Shown: in pieces, positions 1-9,019 of the stretch
Position numbering within the stretch: the first letter of the stretch is position 1
Layout: every line of letters begins with the position of its first letter
Assembly (NCBI GenBank): GCA_031430595.1
Contig: JANPBU010000028.1
Coordinates: 124,001 to 188,000 of the forward strand
Direction: 5' to 3'
From: JANNBN01 sp031430595
GTDB taxonomy: Bacteria; Actinomycetota; Acidimicrobiia; Acidimicrobiales; JANYDT01
Length of the DNA: 64,000 bases
Notes under the pieces: generated by a model
Told to the model about the DNA's origin: nothing
Seen by the model: the letters and a program-made list of their open reading frames with translations, nothing else
Database searches by the model: none
Made by a program: the position numbers and the translations under genes

Positions 1-577
1 ATGTTTCAAGTCGTTTTGGTGACCGACCAAACCAACCTCGAACCGAACCTGCGAGCAGGCCCCATGCTCCGTCTGAAAGTAGCCCGATCGTTTCGAATAT
101 GAGCAACAGCACAAGCATTTGGGCGGACACTGACCCTCTGTCACGATCAATAAACTGCGGCAACGTCGCCGAAAAGAAGACCACGATTTTCGGGTTGGTG
201 AATCCAACGACGAAGCCTTCGCGAATAATTTCTCGTGTGCTTTTTGAAGCGTCTCCAACGCCGACCGAACCATGGTCGACGGCCAATGATGTTCGATTGC
301 GAAATGCGCTCCACCCGAGGTACATCAAATAAAACGCCCCTACAAACTTGATGATGTTGTACGCAGCAATCGAGTTCGTCACGATAGCCCCGAGGCCAAA
401 AACAACGAGTAGCCCCTGAGAGCCAGCGCCCGCAGTGTTGCCGACTACCGTCGCCAGCGCAGCCCGGCGACCCAACGTCACCCCTCGGCTAATGACGAAC
501 AGAACACTTGGCCCGGGAATCACAATGATGACGAATGATGCAAGCGCAAACGTGATCAATTGTTGAGACGAGATCAT
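1..577 (-). CDS. LysE family amino-acid exporter (partial, 3' end outside window)
   Basis: The reverse strand encodes an open frame from ATG at 577 running off the window edge (192 codons visible). The product begins MISSQQLITFALASFVIIVI and has alternating hydrophobic helices. It shows the N-terminal PGP turn and the glycine-rich helix around ISRGVTLGRRAAL typical of LysE/RhtB translocators, inner-membrane exporters of amino acids or their analogues. The substrate cannot be told. It is divergent from the CLC gene, with only 26 bp between the start codons, so the promoters must overlap. Family call is firm; the C-terminus is not visible. Confidence 0.85.
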   Translation of the reverse strand, partial: MISSQQLITFALASFVIIVIPGPSVLFVISRGVTLGRRAALATVVGNTAGAGSQGLLVVFGLGAIVTNSIAAYNIIKFVGAFYLMYLGWSAFRNRTSLAVDHGSVGVGDASKSTREIIREGFVVGFTNPKIVVFFSATLPQFIDRDRGSVSAQMLVLLLIFETIGLLSDGAWGLLAGSVRGWFGRSPKRLET

Positions 578-603
578 CACTTGACCCTAGTATCTGACCC
601 CTG

Positions 604-1863
604 ATGGTTCGGAAGATAATTCACGGTTTCAAGTGGTTACTTCTATCGGTTGCCTGTGGTGTTTCTGCCGGTGTGACTTCGTATATTTTCTTAGTTGGCC
701 TCGATGTTGTTACCGAAACACGGCTATCGAACACGTGGCTCGTGTACATGTTGCCTATTGCAGCCGGAATAACCGGGCTGGCCTATTACCGCTTGGGAAA
801 TGAATCGGGTCGGGGAAACGGGCTGATTTTCGAACATCTTCGTTTACCGGTGACTGACCTACCTAAACGTATGGGCGCTTTAGTTCTGGTTGGTTCTTGG
901 ACGACGCATCTTTTCGGGGGGTCGGCTGGCCGCGAAGGCACTGCGGTGCAACTGGCATATGTAGCTGCCGACCAGATCGCGTTACGAACCCGTTTGCCTG
1001 TTATCGAGCGTCAGCGCCTGCTGATATGTGCCTTTGCTGCAGCGTTCGGGGCTGCCTTTGGGGTTCCTTTTGGCGGGGCCGTATTCGCCCTAGAGGTTCA
1101 GTCGTTCCCCGAAGATACGTCGGTGCGCAGGCGTGCCGCACTTCCGGCGTTGATCGCAGCGCTCGTGGGCGATGGGGTAGTGACGCTTTTCGGGTACGAC
1201 CACCAGCCACCTGCATGGTTGAAGCTCGAACCTTTCCAAGTGGTCGACGTGGGTTCCATGATCAAAGTGGGCGTGTGCGGCATCGTGTTTGGGGTCGTTG
1301 CCACACTGTTTTCGCAGGTGGTCAGTGCAATAAAGAACCTGTCTGTTCGGTTCATGTCGTTCGTGCCGCTTCGCCCCTTCATCGGTGGTTGCGCGATCGT
1401 CGGGTTGTCGCTCATTGTTGGTACTGAAGCGCTCGGTCTGTCTTCGCCTCTACTAGCTTCTGCGCTGGCCGGTCAGTCGGTTGGGTCGTGGGTTTGGTTG
1501 GCGAAGTTTGTCTTTACGGCCATCACGGTAGGTACCGCGATGCCGGGAGGCGAAGTGACACCGTTGTTCATCATCGGTGCAACCTTGGGGGCTGCCCTCG
1601 CTGCGCCACTTGGTCTGCCAATTGCGCTGCTTGCCGGTGTCGGTTTTGTTGCCGTGTTCGCCGGGGCATCTAACACGCCGTTCGCGTGCGTGATTATCGG
1701 AATCGAATTGCTTGGTTGGTTAATCGCTCCGTTGTTGCTGATCGGCTGCGGAATTTCGTATGTGTGCAGCTCACGGCGCGGTATCTATTCAGCGACACGA
1801 CGTCACCGTTTCAAGTTGGTTACCCTTTTGGGTAATCGACTTGTCGTCGGTGCACGACGATAG
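604..1863 (+). CDS. CLC family chloride channel / H+ antiporter
   Basis: A 419-residue polytopic membrane protein of the CLC (EriC/ClcA) family. The three selectivity-filter signatures are recognisable in order: GGSAGREGTAVQ near residue 104 (consensus GREGP, with T in place of P here), GVPFGGAVFALE near 150, and PGGEVTPLF near 316. It should move chloride, possibly fluoride, across the cytoplasmic membrane. There is no CBS domain. The ATG at 604 follows the divergent LysE start closely. The 3' end overlaps the convergent MFS gene by 44 bp. Confidence 0.88.
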   Translation: MVRKIIHGFKWLLLSVACGVSAGVTSYIFLVGLDVVTETRLSNTWLVYMLPIAAGITGLAYYRLGNESGRGNGLIFEHLRLPVTDLPKRMGALVLVGSWTTHLFGGSAGREGTAVQLAYVAADQIALRTRLPVIERQRLLICAFAAAFGAAFGVPFGGAVFALEVQSFPEDTSVRRRAALPALIAALVGDGVVTLFGYDHQPPAWLKLEPFQVVDVGSMIKVGVCGIVFGVVATLFSQVVSAIKNLSVRFMSFVPLRPFIGGCAIVGLSLIVGTEALGLSSPLLASALAGQSVGSWVWLAKFVFTAITVGTAMPGGEVTPLFIIGATLGAALAAPLGLPIALLAGVGFVAVFAGASNTPFACVIIGIELLGWLIAPLLLIGCGISYVCSSRRGIYSATRRHRFKLVTLLGNRLVVGARR

Positions 1864-3280
1864 ACAACATGAGACCGATGATCGTGAAGACAATCGCAAC
1901 GGCGCACGCCAACCGGAAACCAGCAACAATTGCTTGTTGAACATCGCCTGAAACTGCGATTGTTTTGCCGCTCAGAAGCTCTTGTACCGGTTTCACGCTT
2001 CCAATTCGCCTGCTGACAACCGTAAGCAAGACCGTACCGAAGACCGCAGTGCCCAGGGTTCCGCCAAGATTGCGCATGAACTGATGAGCAGACGAGGCTC
2101 GACCCATTTCCTCTGTGGTTGCCGTTCGCTGAAGCAGGCTGAGCGTGGAGTTGGTTACCGAACCAATGCCAAGGCCCTGTATAAACGAAAGACCGTACAC
2201 AACGAAAAACGGGGTAGTTGTTCGGTATATCAGTGCGCAGATAATCAGGGCTGGAAGTGTGACGATAAAGCCTGCGATCATGATCTGCGTATTTGAGAAG
2301 CAGTCAAGTAGTCGGCTCGTGAGTTGGCTTCCGGCGGTCCAACCGATCGACAAAAACACGACGGCGAACGCCGCCGATCGAGAGCTTGCTCCGAGGCCAC
2401 CTTGAACAAAAATAGGTATGTACACATCGACTGCGAGCGCGCCAGCGAAGAACGTGAACGGAATCATGTTGAGCCAGCCGAATGGCCAGGTAGAGAAATA
2501 CCTTCGATCAAGAACTGGGTCCGTGATTCGACCGCTATGCCACCAGTACAGACCAGCCAAAGCGGTGCCGATGCCGAGTGCTATCCACGACCACCACTTC
2601 AACGCAGCGACCCCGAACAAAAATGCAGTGATAAGTGCACCGATAATCACCAAACCCGGTCCGTCGATTTTCAGGGTTGTCGGATGTAGTTTCTGGGGAA
2701 GGCGCGAACTTCCGACGAAGCCAGCAAGAGCCACCAATGGAAGATTGAGCCAAAAGATCAGCCGCCAACCGGTGTACTGGATGAGCAAGGCAACAATGGC
2801 CGGTCCCGCAAGAGCCATGGTTCCCCATACCGTCGAGTTTGCTGCAAACACTCGGGGTCGCATCTCTGGCGGATACGACAAACCAACATTCGCAATGGCA
2901 ACAGCCATCACCATGCCACCGCCTGCCCCTTGAAGTACTCGGGCCGCAATCAGCCAAACAATCGAGGGGGCGACCGCACAGAGGAGGCTTCCGGCTGCGA
3001 ACAAGCCAAGCGTGATCTGGAAGGTTCTTCGAACACCGAGGGCGTCGATCATCGGCCCGGCCAGCAGCATGGCAAGCGTAGATGTGAGAGCAAATGAGGT
3101 AAGCACCCACGGCAACAGGCCAACCCCAAGGTCACCACCAATTTTTGGCAAGGCAGCTCCGACGGCCATTCCGTCAAAGGCAGCTAAGGCAACCATCGTC
3201 AGCGTACTGAGCGTTATTGGAAGGTACTGAGACGAAAACGGTGATGGCGTCGAAATCGCTACGGGCAGGGCATTACTCAC
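1820..3280 (-). CDS. MFS transporter, DHA2-type drug:H+ antiporter
   Basis: A 486-residue major facilitator with about 14 predicted helices. The N-terminal region (FDGMAVGAALPKIGGDLG; then an ARVLQGAGGG motif near 115) matches the DHA2 multidrug efflux group. It probably exports a drug or small organic molecule; the substrate is unknown. The start is GTG at 3280. The gene lies 32 bp downstream of the aldolase gene on the same strand, and this gap holds a palindrome that could be an operator. Its 3' end overlaps the CLC gene. Confidence 0.87.
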   Translation of the reverse strand: MSNALPVAISTPSPFSSQYLPITLSTLTMVALAAFDGMAVGAALPKIGGDLGVGLLPWVLTSFALTSTLAMLLAGPMIDALGVRRTFQITLGLFAAGSLLCAVAPSIVWLIAARVLQGAGGGMVMAVAIANVGLSYPPEMRPRVFAANSTVWGTMALAGPAIVALLIQYTGWRLIFWLNLPLVALAGFVGSSRLPQKLHPTTLKIDGPGLVIIGALITAFLFGVAALKWWSWIALGIGTALAGLYWWHSGRITDPVLDRRYFSTWPFGWLNMIPFTFFAGALAVDVYIPIFVQGGLGASSRSAAFAVVFLSIGWTAGSQLTSRLLDCFSNTQIMIAGFIVTLPALIICALIYRTTTPFFVVYGLSFIQGLGIGSVTNSTLSLLQRTATTEEMGRASSAHQFMRNLGGTLGTAVFGTVLLTVVSRRIGSVKPVQELLSGKTIAVSGDVQQAIVAGFRLACAVAIVFTIIGLMLSIVVHRRQVDYPKG

Positions 3281-3293
3281 CTAACCAACCGTA

Positions 3294-3301
3294 ACCTAGG
3301 T
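3294..3301 (-). promoter_or_regulatory. Small palindrome upstream of MFS gene, possible operator
   Basis: The perfect palindrome ACCTAGGT sits 14-21 nt before the GTG of the efflux gene, inside flanks that extend the symmetry imperfectly. A local repressor site is possible, but no regulator gene is adjacent, so this is weak. Confidence 0.22.
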
Positions 3302-3312
3302 AAAGGTTCTAC

Positions 3313-4041
3313 TCAGGTGCTTAGGTCAGTTGTTGGCAACAGTTGTCGAGCGACAGCGAAACCGTAGTTTTGGCCGATAAGGTCTTGAGCGTCGTGGGGC
3401 AACACCACGACGTTTTTTAGGGTCGGGTCGAGTGTCGATGCAAGGTAGGTCACTTCGGCAATCCACTCGACCTGTGCTGCGGTCACGTAGGCCTGTTCGG
3501 CCGAGTCGCCAAGGGCAACCACCCCATGATTGGCCAGCAAGATGGAACGACTTCCAGGTTGACGAGCAAAGGTTGTCGCAGCTTGATCGCCAAGGTCAAC
3601 CGTTCCGGGTGCGTCATATTCGGTCACCAAAATCCGTTCGCTTCGGGGCCCAATATTTTCGTTGCAGACGAAAGGAAGGTCGACGCGGGCAATAGCAAAA
3701 GCCGCTGCGTGTTTCGAATGGGTATGGACGATTGCACCCAACGCAGGGTCGTTTTGCATAAGCCGTAGATGCAATGCAACCTCGCTGGTGGGTTTGTATT
3801 GGCCGATTGCCGAGCCGTCAAGTAGCGACACGACCGGGTGGTCACCAGAAGATAGGTGTTCGTACAGTTTTCCGCCAGCCGATACAACGATCGTGTTGGC
3901 ATCGACCCGAACACTTACGTTGCCGGCCGATCCGACCACGAGCCGATCGGCAACCATACGAAGACAGGTCTCGTGAACTGCTTGTTGAGCAAGCCTGATT
4001 GCTGCTTGACGATTGGTTGAACCCAAATCTGGCATAGTCAC
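3313..4041 (-). CDS. Class II aldolase/adducin family protein (probable 5-deoxy- or methylthio-ribulose-1-P aldolase)
   Basis: A 242-residue class II aldolase. The substrate loop GNVSVR (near 41), catalytic-type Glu in PTSE (near 84), metal ligands in IVHTHSKHA (near 104) and the third His in LLANHGVVALG (near 168) are all present, so the zinc site looks intact. The family includes fuculose-phosphate aldolase and MtnB dehydratase. Divergent pairing with mtnA, 51 bp away, suggests it cleaves the MtnA product (the DHAP shunt for 5'-methylthioadenosine or 5'-deoxyadenosine) rather than acting in fucose catabolism. That assignment is inference from context. The start is GTG at 4041; ATG at 4035 is an alternative. 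Confidence 0.8.
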   Translation of the reverse strand: MTMPDLGSTNRQAAIRLAQQAVHETCLRMVADRLVVGSAGNVSVRVDANTIVVSAGGKLYEHLSSGDHPVVSLLDGSAIGQYKPTSEVALHLRLMQNDPALGAIVHTHSKHAAAFAIARVDLPFVCNENIGPRSERILVTEYDAPGTVDLGDQAATTFARQPGSRSILLANHGVVALGDSAEQAYVTAAQVEWIAEVTYLASTLDPTLKNVVVLPHDAQDLIGQNYGFAVARQLLPTTDLST

Positions 4042-4092
4042 GGATCATACCGACCCGGTTCATCCATAGATATTCATCTGTCAGCATGAGGT

Positions 4093-5103
4093 ATGGCTTT
4101 TGACGTACCCGTAGGTTCGCTTCCTCGCACTATTGACTGGTGCGTCGACCATGCTGTCATCATCGACCAAACCCACCTGCCTGGTGAACTCGTGATGTTG
4201 GAAATCAGAACCGTCGACGAGATGATTGGGGCGATCCAACGCTTGGCTGTGCGCGGTGCCCCGGCGATCGGGGTGGCAGGTGCCCTCGGGGTTGCAATAG
4301 CTGCCGTGGAAGCCAAACGTAATGGCTACGACGCCGCCTGGTTGGCAGAGGAAGCGAATCGATTGTCGGTAGCCCGACCAACAGCCGTCAACCTCTCGTG
4401 GGCCGTAGGACAATTGCGCCCCTTATTGACGGGTTCGACCGAATCAATAGTCGAGGCAGCGATACAGATCTTGAACGACGATATTCGAGATGGTCGGGCG
4501 CTCGGTGAACGTGGTGCCGACTTGGTAAGTGAACTGTGTGGTTTATCGGTACGCGTGCAAACGCATTGCAATGCTGGTGGGCTGGCCTGCGTCGAAGTCG
4601 GTTCTGCCCTTGGCATTGTCAAGGTGCTGCACGAGAGGGGTTTCATCGAACGAGTTCACCTTGATGAAACAAGACCGCTTTTACAGGGAAGTCGTCTAAC
4701 TGCCTATGAATTGGCGGCGATGGGGATTGACTACCGCATCCAGGTCGACGGGGCAGGCCCTTCGGCTATACGACTGGGCCTCGTCGACTGTGTGATTATC
4801 GGGGCTGACCGTGTTGCTGCAAACGGAGACACCGCTAACAAAGTCGGAAGTTACCCGCTGGCACTCGCTGCAAAACGGGCTGGAATTCCATTTATCGTCG
4901 CGGCACCCGAAGCCACAATCGACGATTCAACCTTGTCTGGCGATCAGATCCATATTGAGGAACGCTCGGCCGATGAAGTACTGCGGTTCGGGGGAATGCA
5001 GATGGCCCCAAATGGCGCACAGGTGTGGAACCCGGCATTTGACGTTACCCCGTTTGACCTTATAACTGCGATTGTAAGCGAGCAGCGAATCATTCGCCCT
5101 TAG
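4093..5103 (+). CDS. mtnA: S-methyl-5-thioribose-1-phosphate isomerase
   Basis: A 336-residue aldose-ketose isomerase homologous to eIF2B alpha. Signatures seen: VRGAPAIGVAGA near 54, THCNAGGLA with the catalytic cysteine near 157, VHLDETRPLLQGSRLTAYEL near 188 and the catalytic Asp in IIGADRVAANGD near 235. It converts 5-methylthioribose-1-P (or 5-deoxyribose-1-P) to the ribulose form in nucleoside by-product salvage. The other MtnCDE-pathway enzymes are not nearby; instead a class II aldolase is divergent. Its stop overlaps the convergent hydantoinase gene by 4 nt. Confidence 0.93.
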   Translation: MAFDVPVGSLPRTIDWCVDHAVIIDQTHLPGELVMLEIRTVDEMIGAIQRLAVRGAPAIGVAGALGVAIAAVEAKRNGYDAAWLAEEANRLSVARPTAVNLSWAVGQLRPLLTGSTESIVEAAIQILNDDIRDGRALGERGADLVSELCGLSVRVQTHCNAGGLACVEVGSALGIVKVLHERGFIERVHLDETRPLLQGSRLTAYELAAMGIDYRIQVDGAGPSAIRLGLVDCVIIGADRVAANGDTANKVGSYPLALAAKRAGIPFIVAAPEATIDDSTLSGDQIHIEERSADEVLRFGGMQMAPNGAQVWNPAFDVTPFDLITAIVSEQRIIRP

Positions 5104-7103
5104 AGGCCTGAAGGTGTTCCAATTGCTTCTGCTCTCACGGTCGCACTGAGTAGTCCGTCGTCATCAACTCGCCCGGGTAGGTACACACGCTTAACATCAG
5201 TGACGCATCGGTACGGCTCACCACCCTGGTCAAATACTCCAGCTCGTGCCGCCGACTCACATTCGATTTGAGACCACTCGATGGCAGATTCTGATGAGTC
5301 GAACGATGAAGACGTGTGAGCCGACGATACAACGAACCCACCGTTTTCATCACGAGTCACTTCTATTGTGACCAATTGGCTGATGACACCAACTGCAGCA
5401 CCAACGGCGTTTGCGACCTGGGCAAATGGGGGAGACACCACAACACAATCGAGCCGCTGACCGACTTCGGGGTAGAACAATTCGGCTGGCCCGCCAACTG
5501 CCACCAAATCAACGGTGGGGCCAAGCGACACGCGCAGGTGCCCAAATGCTCCGGTATGTCCGCTCGTCACATGTTCAATGAGTGCGGCATCGCTCGGCGA
5601 AATAGAATCGGCCGGCAGGCATGCTTCAACGACAGCCTTCGCTGAAGCTGTAACCATGGCCGACCAAATCTCTTCGGCCAGCTTTTCGGCATCGACTTTG
5701 CTGAGAGCCTTGGCTGCAGTTATAGTTAACCCGAGGGAGGCTGCTTCAGTCGACCACAGGCGCTGGCGGTTCAGTGCGTGGGCAACGTCGCTTGGTGTTA
5801 AGCCAGCCTCGGCGACCAACCCAGCGCGAAGAAGTCGCTCAACGGTTAAACCTATGCGCGCAGTTTTAATGAGTTTGCGCCACGGTATTGGCCCAGATGC
5901 AAGTCGCTCCAAAACGGAACGCTCTTCGTCGCTGAGCTGTGTATTCGCAACGGTGCTGCTCCCGAATGGAAGCACGAGGAATCGTCCGGCATCTTCCCGT
6001 ATCGGGTCTTCTGACAAGTCTGCTGTTAACAAACCTAAAACGCGTGGTTCAACCGATGCGAGAAGCGAAAGCGGAACTATTCGCTGAGGCCCGAGGCGGA
6101 TGTGGCGACCAGTTGGGCGTTGCTCGATGGTGATCCGGCTGTCGCCGCCTAGGCCAACCGTTCGAACATCGATGGCCGGAACCATGGTGCGCCATCCACC
6201 GATTGCTGCACCGTCGGTCGATAAGACCGGGCGTCCGCCGGTAACGATGCTGATGTCGGTAGTTGTTCCGCCGATGTCGCTCATAACAAAGTCACTTAGC
6301 TCGCTCAGCCAAGCGGCCCCAACGGTGCTCGCCGCCGGACCAGACATAATCGTGTCAATCGGTGCTCGCCGCACCGTCGAGGCCAACGCCCGCGACCCGT
6401 CACCCTTAACAACCATGAGCGGGCAAACCAAACCGTTAAAGCTCATGGAACTCTGCACTGCATCTATGAGCGCACAGACCTTCCCGATGAGGCGGGCATT
6501 GAGTACGGCTGTGACCGCTCGGCGAGGGGCATCAAGCGACGTAGACAGGTCAACAGATTCGGTGACCGGAAGGTTGGTATGCATACGAATAAGAGCCGCA
6601 CCACGTCGTTCGTGATCAGGGTTTCGCACCGCAAAAAGCGAACTCACAGCGACGGCCTCAACTGACGGGTCAAGCTGTTTAGCCCAGGTAACAATCGCTT
6701 GCTCATCAAGGGCTGCCACCTGATGACCTGACGAGGTATGTCCACCTGTAATTCGAACGATCGGCAAATCTGGGAAGGCGGTTTGGAGACCGGTTCGGGT
6801 AACCATCGCATCGTCAAATCCGATCATGACGGCAGCAACTCGACCACCGTGGCCTTCAACCACTGCGTTAGTCGCCAACGTTGTCGACACCGTCAAGAGC
6901 GAAATGTTTTCGACGGCGACCCCCGACAAGGTCAGAACCCCCGCCAGCGCCTCGGAAACCCCGATGGAAAGATCACCCTTCGTTGTGAGTGCCTTGGCCG
7001 AGGCCACCACCACACCACCGGGTTGCTTGGTGAAGTCAAGAACAACCGCGTCGGTGTACGTACCGCCAGTATCGATACCAACAACAAACGAAGCTTCAGA
7101 CAC
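5100..7103 (-). CDS. Hydantoinase/oxoprolinase family protein, HyuA-type subunit
   Basis: An ASKHA-fold ATPase of the hydantoinase A / 5-oxoprolinase N-terminal family (about 667 residues). The phosphate loop GIDTGGTYTDAVV lies at the very N-terminus, followed by MSGPAASTVGAAW and SDIGGTTTDISIV mid-protein. I chose GTG 7103 because family members begin just before the GIDTGGT motif. ATG at 7175 is an alternative, and the frame stays open as far as 7487. HyuA normally works with a HyuB partner on cyclic amides, but no hyuB lies next to it, so the substrate is unknown. It converges on mtnA with a 4-nt overlap. Confidence 0.8.
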   Translation of the reverse strand: MSEASFVVGIDTGGTYTDAVVLDFTKQPGGVVVASAKALTTKGDLSIGVSEALAGVLTLSGVAVENISLLTVSTTLATNAVVEGHGGRVAAVMIGFDDAMVTRTGLQTAFPDLPIVRITGGHTSSGHQVAALDEQAIVTWAKQLDPSVEAVAVSSLFAVRNPDHERRGAALIRMHTNLPVTESVDLSTSLDAPRRAVTAVLNARLIGKVCALIDAVQSSMSFNGLVCPLMVVKGDGSRALASTVRRAPIDTIMSGPAASTVGAAWLSELSDFVMSDIGGTTTDISIVTGGRPVLSTDGAAIGGWRTMVPAIDVRTVGLGGDSRITIEQRPTGRHIRLGPQRIVPLSLLASVEPRVLGLLTADLSEDPIREDAGRFLVLPFGSSTVANTQLSDEERSVLERLASGPIPWRKLIKTARIGLTVERLLRAGLVAEAGLTPSDVAHALNRQRLWSTEAASLGLTITAAKALSKVDAEKLAEEIWSAMVTASAKAVVEACLPADSISPSDAALIEHVTSGHTGAFGHLRVSLGPTVDLVAVGGPAELFYPEVGQRLDCVVVSPPFAQVANAVGAAVGVISQLVTIEVTRDENGGFVVSSAHTSSSFDSSESAIEWSQIECESAARAGVFDQGGEPYRCVTDVKRVYLPGRVDDDGLLSATVRAEAIGTPSGL

Positions 7104-7224
7104 CCTTCTATTGTCGCCCAAGCTAACCAAGGGTTTGGCCTCAAGCAGTGACCGCCTGAAGGGATACAGATTCATGTCATGATCCGCGGGTGGATTTGCC
7201 CTCGCGAAACGACAAACGCTTTGC

Positions 7225-7815
7225 TTATGGCTTCGTTGCTGATTTCTCGTAGCCGTTAAGGTAGATCTCGGCGGCTCGTCGCTGGATGATTCGGCCGATC
7301 GGGCCCGCAGCGCGCATCGGTAATGACTTTGCTCGAGAGAAAGCGGTGACGGTGAATGAAACCGTGCCATCTTCGCGGTGGTGCACCAAAAAGGCCTCCT
7401 CACCTGATTCAGGATGGTGGGGAAGGGTGCCGTAAATGAACCCAAATCGGAGCGGTTCATCGATGACACGCATAATTCGGCAGGCACCGGTTGCCCATAA
7501 CCCCGATGGTTTCATCGGAAGGGCAAACACGAGAACTGCTCCTTCTCGAAATTCGGGCACACTCGGCTCGAGAACTAGGCCTAGCTCGGCCTGCGCAGTC
7601 CAACTCCGAATGGCATTTTGGCCACGCGAAAACAAGTCGGCACCAGACCCTATGACACGTTCCGCCCGGAGATGATGGTAAGCGTCAGGCAACGATTCGA
7701 GGGTTAGCCCCACCCCGGTGTAGGTGATGTCTTCGCTGCGTTGCGATTCGTGAATTTCCTTGAGCTGCGCAGTGGTTGGTTTGCTGAAGTGAAAGACATC
7801 AAAGATCGGGTTCAC
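7225..7815 (-). CDS. DUF1990 family protein
   Basis: A 196-residue protein matching DUF1990: ITYTGVGLT near 31, the AYHHLRAERVIGSGADLF block and the C-terminal PIGRIIQRRAAEIYLNGY helix. The family has no established biochemical function; its fold is thought to be lipid- or ligand-binding. The start is GTG at 7815. The divergent YndJ-like gene starts only 5 bp away, a pairing of families I recall from other Gram-positive genomes. Confidence 0.8.
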   Translation of the reverse strand: MNPIFDVFHFSKPTTAQLKEIHESQRSEDITYTGVGLTLESLPDAYHHLRAERVIGSGADLFSRGQNAIRSWTAQAELGLVLEPSVPEFREGAVLVFALPMKPSGLWATGACRIMRVIDEPLRFGFIYGTLPHHPESGEEAFLVHHREDGTVSFTVTAFSRAKSLPMRAAGPIGRIIQRRAAEIYLNGYEKSATKP

Positions 7816-7820
7816 GCTCA

Positions 7821-8786
7821 GTGCCTATCATCACCTTTGCACCTACTGTCTTCTTTGTGAAATACAGCGTTCGAAAGTTCAATCCTGATGGTGGTCTCGT
7901 CGGTGGACTCGGGCTGGTTACTTGGTTTGTCGTCGTCTTGCTTGAAGGCCCAAGACTGGGGGTCATCTCGTCACTTTTGGCCCTTGGCCCGCTGGTCGTG
8001 GTTCCTTTGGGGTTTGCTGCAATTCGGCCGAACGACACGTGGGTGTGTATCGGAATTCCTGCTGCGGTGTTTGCGATTGTGTTGCGTTCGGGCAGCAGCG
8101 AGGTCAATCGGATGGCCGTTGCAATGGCCAGTGTTTGGCTCGCGATAGTTGCATCGGTATTCTTGCCCGCCGGTTACGTGTGGGCTACGCGGACAGGCGG
8201 GAAGCGGTTTGTGCTTGATGTATTTCTTCCTTTGGCAGCACTTGCTGAACTCACGGTTGCCGCAACGTGGTTACTCGCTTCAACGCTGCAAATCGAGCTA
8301 CTTGGCTTCAGCGCAACGATCGTCCTTTTAACATCTGTGCACTTTCATTTCGCCGGGTTCGGAGCCTGTGTTGTGGCGGTAACCAGAATGCGAGGTGCCA
8401 CCACCGAGAAAGAGCAAACGTGGTCGGGGAGGGCCGCTCTGTTGGTGCTTTTCGCCAGCCCGGTCGTAGCAATAGGCCATTTAACCGTTGGTGCTTTTGA
8501 ACTGCTTGGTGGCGTTCTGCTTACCGCGGGTGTTTGGATAGTTTCATTTCTTGGATGGCGCGAATGTCGACGCTCAACGGGTGTAGTACGTGCGCTTTTG
8601 ATGTTTGGTGCGTTGTCACCACTCGTTTCGATGCTTTTTGCGTTGCACTATGGGCTAACGAAAGTCACTGGGTTGCAGCAAATTCCGTACGCCAAGATTG
8701 CCTTGATTCACGGAGGTTTGAACGCATTCGGATTCATCATTGCAAACCTCATAGCGGCCGATGTGAAGGCTTCTCGGAACCGCTAA
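7821..8786 (+). CDS. YndJ-like integral membrane protein
   Basis: A 321-residue protein of about nine hydrophobic helices. It carries the HFHFAGFGACVVA motif near 173 and the C-terminal ALIHGGLNAFGFIIANL motif that mark the YndJ family. Function is unknown; the paired histidines in membrane segments hint at metal or proton handling. The start is GTG at 7821. With the DUF1990 start 5 bp away, there is no room for a conventional leader, so leaderless transcription or promoters inside the opposite gene are expected. Confidence 0.75.
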   Translation: MPIITFAPTVFFVKYSVRKFNPDGGLVGGLGLVTWFVVVLLEGPRLGVISSLLALGPLVVVPLGFAAIRPNDTWVCIGIPAAVFAIVLRSGSSEVNRMAVAMASVWLAIVASVFLPAGYVWATRTGGKRFVLDVFLPLAALAELTVAATWLLASTLQIELLGFSATIVLLTSVHFHFAGFGACVVAVTRMRGATTEKEQTWSGRAALLVLFASPVVAIGHLTVGAFELLGGVLLTAGVWIVSFLGWRECRRSTGVVRALLMFGALSPLVSMLFALHYGLTKVTGLQQIPYAKIALIHGGLNAFGFIIANLIAADVKASRNR

Positions 8787-9019
8787 GTCTGTAGTCTGCG
8801 GGGACCAACCGCACCGGAATGCTTGCAGCGGGCCGAATTTGGTCTGGTGTGAGCCAATGTGGCGCATTCAGTTGAGCTTGTGCCAGCCTTTCGCGGCCTG
8901 TGACAACCGTTTGCGTCGCAACACCTCGGCTCAAGCATCCAACTCCTGGCACTGGCAACGTGATTTGGCGACAAGACCTAAGTTTCGGGTATACACCACC
9001 GGTCGCCTACGGTTTAGGG

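Noticed and set aside
2535..3110. Long open frame antisense-overlapping the DHA2 transporter in another frame
   Set aside because: The alternative translation is Arg/Cys-rich and lacks helices, whereas the transporter frame has a clear MFS pattern.
8787..9019. Possible small gene between the YndJ-like and Nei genes
   Set aside because: Short frames exist on both strands (for example a 69-codon reverse frame ending at 8749), but none shows a motif, RBS or coupling.
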